NCBI RefSeq assembly: GCF_023023025.1
Contig: NZ_CP095481.1
Location: 2,170,001-2,234,000 of the forward strand
Source of the DNA: Amycolatopsis sp. WQ 127309
GTDB taxonomy: Bacteria; Actinomycetota; Actinomycetes; Mycobacteriales; Pseudonocardiaceae
Direction: 5' to 3'
Length of the DNA stretch: 64,000 bases
This document shows, piece by piece, positions 58,502 through 64,000 of this stretch. Made by a program: the position numbers and the translations under genes. The notes beneath the pieces are model-generated. The model was not told the origin of the DNA and did no database searches. It saw only the letters and a list, made by a program, of their open reading frames with translations. How positions within the stretch are numbered: position 1 is the first letter of the stretch; each line of letters opens with the position of its first letter.

Positions 58502-59740
58502 ATGCACGATCACCGCAAGCTCGGCCGCGAGCTGGAGCTGTTCGGCTCCGACCCGCTGATCGGCGCCGGCCTGCCGTACTGGCTGCCCGACGGCGCCATC
58601 GTCCGCCACAGCCTGGAGGAGTACGTCCGCGACGTCGAGCGTCGCGCGGGGTACCGGCACGTCCATTCGCCCGTGCTCGGCAAACGCGAGCTGTACGAGA
58701 TCTCCGGGCACTGGTCGCACTACCGCGACGACATGTTCCCGCCCATGGATCTCGGCGGCGAGCAGGTCGTGCTGCGGCCGAGCCTCTGCCCGCACCACGC
58801 GCTGATCTACCGGTCGCGCGGCCGCAGTTACCGCGAGCTGCCACTGCGCCTGGCCGAGCTCGGCGGGATGTACCGCGCCGAGCTGTCCGGGGTGCTCGGC
58901 GGCCTGAGCCGGGTGCGCGCGATCCAGCTCAACGACGCGCACGTCTTCTGCACCCTCGACCAGGTCGAGGACGAAGCCGCGGCCGCGCTGGCCCTGATAA
59001 GGCAGGCTTACGACGCTCTCGGCATCCGCCCGGCGCGCTACCGGCTCTCACTCGCCGGGGACACCGGGAAGTACGTCGGCGACGGGGAAATGTGGGCGCG
59101 GGCGGCGCGAATCCTCCGTTCGGTCCTCGACCGCAGCGGGCTCGAGTACGACGCCGTCGAGGGCGAAGCGGCCTTCTACGGACCGAAGATCGACGTCCAG
59201 GTCGCCGACAGCGCCGGCCGCGAAGCGACCTTGTCCACCGTCCAGGTCGACTTCCACCAGCCGGCGCAGTTCGGCCTGGAGTACGTCGGCGCGGACGGTG
59301 CGAAACACCGTCCGGTGATGGTCCACCGCAGCATCATCGGCAGCATCGAGCGGGCGATGGCGCAGCTGATCGAGGTCCACGGCGGCGCGTTCCCGGCCTG
59401 GCTGGCGCCGGTGCAGCTGCGGTTGCTGCCGTTGTCCGACGCGGAATTGCCTTACGCGCAACGGATTCAGAACGACGACCTGCGCATCGAGGTCGTCGAC
59501 GCGTCCCGCGGCAGCCTGGGCGCGCGCATCCGCGACGGGCGGCTGGTGCCGTACCAGGCCGTGATCGGGCCTCGGGAGGTTTCGTCGGAGTCGCTTTCCT
59601 TCCGGCTGCGCGACGGAAGCCAGGTGGCGGCGCGACCGGCGGCGGAAGCGCTGGCCGCGCTGGCCGACGAGATCAGGAAACCGCTGCGGCGAGCCAATCC
59701 AGCGCCGGCGTCAGGCTTTCCGGAGCCGACCAGCCGTTGA
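58502..59740 (+). CDS. short threonyl-tRNA synthetase lacking TGS and editing domains
   Basis: A 412-residue class II synthetase; normal ThrRS has about 640-690. It starts at the catalytic core (KLGRELELFGSDPLIGAGLP; YWLPDGAIVRHSLEEYVRDV). Zinc ligands are kept: C96 in SLCPHH, His of NDAHVFCT (about 146), His of VMVHRSIIGS (about 276). Motif 2 is RAELSGVLGGLSRVRAIQLN and motif 3 is HRSIIGSIERAMAQ. The anticodon-binding domain ends the protein (LRIEVVDASRGSLGARIRDG). The sequence differs from housekeeping ThrRS (CPHH for CPGH). Likely a second, self-resistance or conditional enzyme; an attenuator precedes it. Confidence 0.9.
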   Translation: MHDHRKLGRELELFGSDPLIGAGLPYWLPDGAIVRHSLEEYVRDVERRAGYRHVHSPVLGKRELYEISGHWSHYRDDMFPPMDLGGEQVVLRPSLCPHHALIYRSRGRSYRELPLRLAELGGMYRAELSGVLGGLSRVRAIQLNDAHVFCTLDQVEDEAAAALALIRQAYDALGIRPARYRLSLAGDTGKYVGDGEMWARAARILRSVLDRSGLEYDAVEGEAAFYGPKIDVQVADSAGREATLSTVQVDFHQPAQFGLEYVGADGAKHRPVMVHRSIIGSIERAMAQLIEVHGGAFPAWLAPVQLRLLPLSDAELPYAQRIQNDDLRIEVVDASRGSLGARIRDGRLVPYQAVIGPREVSSESLSFRLRDGSQVAARPAAEALAALADEIRKPLRRANPAPASGFPEPTSR

Positions 59741-60512
59741 TGACGGCGAGCAGCTCCAGGTAGCGCTCGCGACGTGGGTCGTTGACGACGACGAGCCATT
59801 CCCGCAGCCGGCCGGGTTCGCGCCCGAGGCCGTCGACGATCGCGGCGGCCTCGGGCGAATCCGGCGGCACTCCGGCGTCGAGAGCCGGTGTGACGGCGAC
59901 GCGGACTTCGGCGGCCAGGTCACGGCGCAGGCCGCCTTCGTGCTGGTCGACGAGCCGGCGCAGGACCGCGCGGAACTCCGGGTCCTGGGCCAGCTCGGCC
60001 AGCTCGATCCACGCCTCGACCTGCGCGGACGCCGGGTCGTCGGGCAGTTCGGGCGTCAGCGTGCGCGCGATGCCCGCGAGTTCGGGACGGTCGCCGAGCG
60101 CGGCACGGAGGAAGTCGTCGATCAGCCGGCGACGCTCGGTGTCCGTCAGGTGGGCCAACTGGTTCATGAGACTTGTCTCCTCGGGTGACGAACCACGCTC
60201 CGCGACGGCGGTCAGGACAGCGCGACGCAACCGCAGCACCCGGATCTGGACGTCCAGGGCTCCGACGTGCCGCGCCGCGACGTCGGCGACGGTGACTTCG
60301 CCGTCGACGATCCGCCGGATCGTGGCGACGTCGACACCCAGTCCGCGAAGGGTGCGGATCAGGTCGAGCCGCGCGAGTGCGGTCGCGTCGTAGAGGCGGT
60401 GACCTGCGGAATTGCGCTCGTCCGGCGGCACGAGACCGCGGTCGGAGTAGAAGCGAACGGCCTTGACCGTGAGGCCGGTCAGCCGGGCCAGTTCGCCGAT
60501 CGAGTACCGCAT
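59673..60512 (-). CDS. MerR-family transcriptional regulator
   Basis: A 279-residue regulator. The helix-turn-helix RYSIGELARLTGLTVKAVRF, YSDRGLVPPDERNSAGHRLY and LDLIRTLRGLGVDVATIRRI are typical. The long C-terminal domain (200 residues, helical) is not a metal-binding tail but a possible drug- or TipA-like ligand domain. It converges with ThrRS, overlapping by 68 bases, and has an inverted repeat 17 bases before its ATG. Confidence 0.93.
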   Translation of the reverse strand: MRYSIGELARLTGLTVKAVRFYSDRGLVPPDERNSAGHRLYDATALARLDLIRTLRGLGVDVATIRRIVDGEVTVADVAARHVGALDVQIRVLRLRRAVLTAVAERGSSPEETSLMNQLAHLTDTERRRLIDDFLRAALGDRPELAGIARTLTPELPDDPASAQVEAWIELAELAQDPEFRAVLRRLVDQHEGGLRRDLAAEVRVAVTPALDAGVPPDSPEAAAIVDGLGREPGRLREWLVVVNDPRRERYLELLAVINGWSAPESLTPALDWLAAAVS

Positions 60513-60528
60513 GCCGGTCAGCGTGACA

Positions 60529-60545
60529 CCTCCCCCGAGGGGAGG
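60529..60545. promoter_or_regulatory. MerR-type operator
   Basis: CCTCCCC-CGA-GGGGAGG, a perfect 7+3+7 palindrome just before the MerR gene. Read on the minus strand, TTGCGC precedes it at the -35 position, so the repeat sits in the promoter spacer as for other MerR-family regulators. Confidence 0.75.
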
Positions 60546-60570
60546 CGCAAGGGTCGTTTCACCTCATCGT

Positions 60571-60613
60571 GTCGATCACATGTTCGATGAATGGCGGTAA
60601 AGTCGATCACGTG
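60571..60613. repeat. two GTCGATCAC direct repeats
   Basis: GTCGATCACATG (60571-60582) and GTCGATCACGTG (60602-60613) are 31 bases apart, three helical turns, and an inverted GTGATC lies at 60635. They are in the gap between the MerR gene and the phosphatase stop; the binder is unknown. Confidence 0.5.
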
Positions 60614-60623
60614 GAAGCAACAG

Positions 60624-61400
60624 TCAGTGAGCGCGTGATCCCGAAAGCCGATGGCGAACGTCGCGGAGTTCTTCGCGGGAGACACCGGCATCGAGCAGAT
60701 AGTGCTCGACGTCGAAACCGTCGAGGGCCGCCAAGACGGCTCCTTCGGTCGTGGTGCCTCGCTTCGCGAGAATGGCCTCGATGACCGGCTCTTGGTCGTC
60801 GAGGCCCATCGCGGCGAACAGTGCCTTGAGGGCCTCGGCCGACATGTCGTAGTCCGCGGCGATCGCCCGGGGTTCGACACCGGCCAGCGCGAGCAACAGG
60901 AGCGTGATCAGCCCGGTCCGGTCCCGACCGGCACCGCAGTGGAACAGGACACCGCCGGGAGCGGCGTGCGCGATCGCCTTGATGACGGCGGCGCAGCGGC
61001 CGGCTTTCCGCTGGAGGAAGAGGGGGTAGTAGAGCGGGCTGCCGTTGAGCTGTTCGCGGTTGACCTGCTGCCAGAGCTCGACGTCGTCGATGTCGTCGAG
61101 CGGCACTTCGAGCCGGTCGATGCCCGGCGTAGCCGAGGTCGCGGAGGGTGCGGTGAACCGCGCCGAACCCGCCTGCGCTGTTCGCGATTCGGCCGTAGGC
61201 CGGATCTCGTCGTCGTTGCGCAGGTCGACAATGGTGCGGACACCGGCTTCACGAGCTTGGGCCCAGCCCGCGTCGGTGACGAAACGCAGGTCCGCCGACC
61301 TGAAGAAGGCGCCGTAGCCGGTCGTCTCCCCGGACTTGGTCGGCAGGCCGCCGAGGTCCCTGGTGTTGAAGAAGCCGTCCCAGGCCACCGCCCTGCTCAT
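60624..61400 (-). CDS. protein-tyrosine phosphatase (Y_phosphatase3 type)
   Basis: A 258-residue phosphatase. WDGFFNTRDLGGLPTKSGET is the family start; TIVDLRNDDEIRP and the active-site P-loop FHCGAGRDRTGLIT (Cys, Arg) are intact. The AADYDMSAEALKALFAAMGL part is usual. It lies 14 bases after an ABC permease stop on the same strand, so it probably belongs to that operon. Confidence 0.93.
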   Translation of the reverse strand: MSRAVAWDGFFNTRDLGGLPTKSGETTGYGAFFRSADLRFVTDAGWAQAREAGVRTIVDLRNDDEIRPTAESRTAQAGSARFTAPSATSATPGIDRLEVPLDDIDDVELWQQVNREQLNGSPLYYPLFLQRKAGRCAAVIKAIAHAAPGGVLFHCGAGRDRTGLITLLLLALAGVEPRAIAADYDMSAEALKALFAAMGLDDQEPVIEAILAKRGTTTEGAVLAALDGFDVEHYLLDAGVSREELRDVRHRLSGSRAH

Positions 61401-61414
61401 GGTTTCGCACCACC

Positions 61415-62242
61415 TCAGGTTTCTTCGCGGATCCGGGTCACCAACTGCGTCGGATTCACGAACCGTAACGCCACGACGAGGAGCAACAGCATGGAACCGG
61501 TGTAGATCGTCGCCATCGCGTCGACCGACTGGTTGGCGCGGATGCCCGCGGCGAACACGGAGTTGTAGAGGGCCACGACGAGGGTCGTCGAGTCCGGGCC
61601 GGCGGTCAGGAACGTCAGCTCGAACATGCCGACCGTGCGCACCAGCACCAGGATCGACGCGGCCAGGATGCCCGGCAGCAGCAACGGCCCGAGGATCCGG
61701 GTGAACACCGACAGCGTCCGCGCGCCCGACATGCGCGCGGCGGCTTCGATCTTCGGGTCGATCTGCTCGATGAACGGCGTCATCGTGAGCACCACGAACG
61801 GCACCGACGGCACCAGGTTCGCCAGGATGACTCCGGTGATCGAGCCGGCCAGGTGGAACTTGTAGAGCACCGTCGCCAGCGGGATGCCGTAGGTGATCGG
61901 CGGGATCAGGATCGGCAGCACGAACAGCAGCATCACCAGGCGCTTGCCGGGGAACTTCCGGCGAGCCAGTGCGTACGCGGCCGGGACACCGACCGCCACC
62001 GACACGGTGATCACCACAAGAGCGACGATCGCCGTCGTGAGGAGGACGTCCGAGAGGCCGAACTCGCGCCAGGCGTCGGCGTACCAGTGGGTGGTGAAGC
62101 CGTCCGGGAGCCAGGTGCCGAACCACTGCACACCGAACGAATCGACGACGACCGAAAGGACCACACCAGCGAGGTTGACGAAGAAGAACGCGACGACGGC
62201 CCAGACGACCCAACGTCCGGGACGCGCGACCCAACCGGTCAT
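61415..62242 (-). CDS. ABC transporter permease (PotC/ThiP-like)
   Basis: A 275-residue permease with six helices (WVVWAVVAFFFVNLAGVVLS; VLLTTAIVALVVITVSVAVG; LVMLLFVLPILIPPITYGIP; FVVLTMTPFIEQIDP) and the EAA loop AAARMSGARTLSVFTRILGP. It pairs with the next permease; overlap ATGA. Confidence 0.92.
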   Translation of the reverse strand: MTGWVARPGRWVVWAVVAFFFVNLAGVVLSVVVDSFGVQWFGTWLPDGFTTHWYADAWREFGLSDVLLTTAIVALVVITVSVAVGVPAAYALARRKFPGKRLVMLLFVLPILIPPITYGIPLATVLYKFHLAGSITGVILANLVPSVPFVVLTMTPFIEQIDPKIEAAARMSGARTLSVFTRILGPLLLPGILAASILVLVRTVGMFELTFLTAGPDSTTLVVALYNSVFAAGIRANQSVDAMATIYTGSMLLLLVVALRFVNPTQLVTRIREET

Positions 62243-63159
62243 CCCTTGCCTCCGGTCGCTCCGCGGTACAGCGTGCCGCGCCACGCCATGACCAGGCCGA
62301 TCACGATCAGCATGAGCACCGCCATGATCATCGCGACGGCCGAGCCCATCGAGTAGTCGTACTCCTCGAACGCGGCGTGGTAGGCCGCGATCGAGATGAC
62401 GCGGGTCTCGTTCGCCGGGTCGCCGACGAGCTGGGCCGACGGGAACACCGAGAACGCCATCACGAACGAGAGGCAGAAGGTGATCGCCAGGCCGGGTGCG
62501 AGCAGGGGCAGCGTGATCCGCCGGAAGCGCTGCGTCCAGCTGGCGCCGAGCGTCGCGGCCGCCTTCTCCAAGGAGGGGTCGATGCCCGAGAGATAGGACA
62601 ACGTCAGCAGGAACGAGAAAGGGAAGCCGGTGATGACCAGCGACAGGAGCACACCCGTGTAGTTGTGGATCAGCGGCAGCGGCTCGTCGGTGATCCCGAG
62701 GACCGTGAGCACCTTGTTCAGCCAGCCCGACTGGCCGCCGTACATGATCAGGCCCTGCGCGGTGAGCACCGTGCCGAGCGTGATCGGGACGACCAGGATC
62801 GTCGTCAGGAGGCGCTTGCCGCGCACGCGGCCGCGCAGCACGTAGGCGATCGGGATGCTGGCGAGGACGTTGATGAACGTCGCGGGCAGCGCGATGCCCA
62901 GCGTCGTCCAGATCGTGTCGCGCAGGTACGGATCGCCGAAGAACCTGGCGTAATTGGCGAAGACGCCGCCCTGGCGCGGGGCGAACGACAACTGGAGGCC
63001 GTAGAGGAACGGATACAGGAACAGGCACGCGGTGACCAGCAACCCGGGCACCAGGAGCAGCAGCACGCGGTCGATGCCGCGTTCGGCCAGGCGGTGGCGC
63101 AGGGCCGGGCGGGCAGCGGTCACGGCGGTCGTGGAGTTCGCGGAGGTCGTGGCGGTCAC
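62239..63159 (-). CDS. ABC transporter permease (PotB-like)
   Basis: A 306-residue permease. VLLLLVPGLLVTACLFLYPF, TIWTTLGIALPATFINVLAS, TILVVPITLGTVLTAQGLIM and AAATLGASWTQRFRRITLPL (EAA loop) are seen. Spermidine/putrescine or iron-type systems have this order; the binding protein lies outside the window. Confidence 0.92.
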   Translation of the reverse strand: MTATTSANSTTAVTAARPALRHRLAERGIDRVLLLLVPGLLVTACLFLYPFLYGLQLSFAPRQGGVFANYARFFGDPYLRDTIWTTLGIALPATFINVLASIPIAYVLRGRVRGKRLLTTILVVPITLGTVLTAQGLIMYGGQSGWLNKVLTVLGITDEPLPLIHNYTGVLLSLVITGFPFSFLLTLSYLSGIDPSLEKAAATLGASWTQRFRRITLPLLAPGLAITFCLSFVMAFSVFPSAQLVGDPANETRVISIAAYHAAFEEYDYSMGSAVAMIMAVLMLIVIGLVMAWRGTLYRGATGGKG

Positions 63160-64000
63160 GGCGCGAACACCAGGACCCGCTCGGCCGGGACGCCGATCTT
63201 CACCGGGTCGCCGGGGGCGAGGCGCTTGTCCGTGCGGAAGTAGACCGGGACCCCGTTCGCCAAGCGGGCCGAGACCGACAGCTCGCGGCCGTGGTACTCG
63301 ACGATTTCCACCGTGACGTCGAGGGCGTTCTCGGCGCCTTCGCCCACGACGAAGTCCTCGGGGCGGATGGCGACCTTGGCCGGGCCGTCCGTGAGGGCGT
63401 CGCGGTTGGTGCCGGTCAGGCGGACGCCGTCGCCCTCGACGGTGACCGGCGAACCAGTGGCCGCCGAACCGGTGACGGACGAGCCCGCGGCCGACGAGCC
63501 GAGGGCCGCTGAACCGGCGGGTGGTGAGCCGGCGGTGCCGGTGGCGCTCGTGAGCGTCAGGTCCAGGAGGTTGCGGTAGCCCATGAAGGAGGCGACGTAG
63601 CTGTTCACCGGCTGGGCGTAGACCTCCTCGGGGGTGCCGATCTGCTGGACCGTGCCCTCGCGCAGCACGACCAGGCGGTCGGCGAGCGAGAGCGCCTCCT
63701 CCTGGTCGTGGGTGACGTAGACGGTGGTGAGGCCGAGGGTCTGGTGGAGGCGGCGGATCTCCATCCGCATCTCGAGGCGGAGCTTGGCGTCCAGGTTGGA
63801 CAGCGGCTCGTCCATCAGGACGACCGCCGGCTCGAGCACCACGGCCCGCGCGATCGCGACGCGTTGCTGCTGGCCGCCGGAGAGCTGGGCGGGGAACTTC
63901 GCCGCGTGCTCGGTGAGCTGGACGAGCCGGAGCGCCTCGTCGACGCGTCGGCGGAGCTCGGCGCGGGCGACCTTGCGCATCTGGAGGCCGAAGCCGACGT
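63156..64000 (-). CDS. ABC transporter ATP-binding protein (PotA-like), cut by the window edge
   Basis: The C-terminal 280 residues are inside the window; the N-terminus with Walker A is beyond base 64000. The signature LSGGQQQRVAIARAV, Walker B VVLMDEPLSNLDAKLRLEMR and the switch YVTHDQEEAL are plain, then a TOBE-type tail (VAIRPEDFVVG). Between the ATPase and TOBE strands lies a Ser/Ala/Gly/Thr-rich insertion of about 35 residues, probably a local repeat expansion. Overlaps the permease by ATGA. Confidence 0.93.
   Translation of the reverse strand, partial: VGFGLQMRKVARAELRRRVDEALRLVQLTEHAAKFPAQLSGGQQQRVAIARAVVLEPAVVLMDEPLSNLDAKLRLEMRMEIRRLHQTLGLTTVYVTHDQEEALSLADRLVVLREGTVQQIGTPEEVYAQPVNSYVASFMGYRNLLDLTLTSATGTAGSPPAGSAALGSSAAGSSVTGSAATGSPVTVEGDGVRLTGTNRDALTDGPAKVAIRPEDFVVGEGAENALDVTVEIVEYHGRELSVSARLANGVPVYFRTDKRLAPGDPVKIGVPAERVLVFAP

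Overview
The window comes from a high-GC actinobacterium, most likely a member of the Pseudonocardiaceae close to Amycolatopsis. The evidence is very high GC, GTG starts, ATGA/GTGA-coupled genes, a conservon (cvnABCD), several two-component systems, an F420-type oxidoreductase, LGFP repeats, ESX/EspC-like small proteins and a dispersed GTGAAGGCCTCC palindrome. All functions below are read from sequence and family knowledge; no search was run.

Left part (1-8400): a recombination/replication neighbourhood with recR-ybaB, a divergent zinc amidase (same order as around Rv3717 in mycobacteria), an HxlR regulator facing a PPOX-fold protein, dnaX, a secreted ALF-repeat protein, a spermidine-synthase-like protein with odd codon use, a degenerate 29-30 bp tandem array and the SRP RNA gene (ffs, minus strand). 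Next come a full conservon (8420-12582), a sulfonate/taurine-type ABC transporter (12609-15351) and a cell-surface cluster: GT39 glycosyltransferase, OmpR-type two-component system and a divergent Gly-rich membrane-anchored protein (15984-21132). A NarL-type two-component pair, a deazaflavin reductase with divergent TetR, a second TetR with divergent 3-hydroxyacyl-CoA dehydrogenase, a sugar dehydrogenase-PKD-LGFP exoprotein and an L,D-transpeptidase follow (21252-30444).

The accessory core is 31685-52183. It has a Ser/Thr kasse of kinase, N6-adenine DNA methylase and divergent PP2C phosphatase, then tRNA-Ser(GGA), two tiny helical proteins with the same C-terminal Y-x-x-R-L tail, a soluble FtsK/EccC-like ATPase and a third small helical protein (35738-39417). 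It also holds an EspC/WXG-type operon without a recognisable toxin (39442-42404), an exported nuclease, a CapA-like protein, a 46-residue membrane protein, an epoxide-hydrolase-like protein, a TauD-like dioxygenase, two further ESX-like small proteins, and a second EspC/WXG operon that does carry a toxin-type-28 C-terminus and a CdiI-like immunity protein (49996-51932). tRNA-Ser(CGA) closes the block. The soluble FtsK-like ATPase with its small partners is my best candidate for an undescribed system.

Right part (52217-64000): CsbD, tRNA deaminase TadA and its partner, an M20 amidohydrolase, a Tat-exported phospholipase C, small metabolic proteins, then a short threonyl-tRNA synthetase lacking the editing domains. 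That synthetase is preceded by a Thr-Thr-Thr leader peptide and a perfect terminator hairpin, and overlaps a convergent MerR gene. The window ends with a tyrosine phosphatase and a spermidine/iron-type ABC transporter cut by the right edge.
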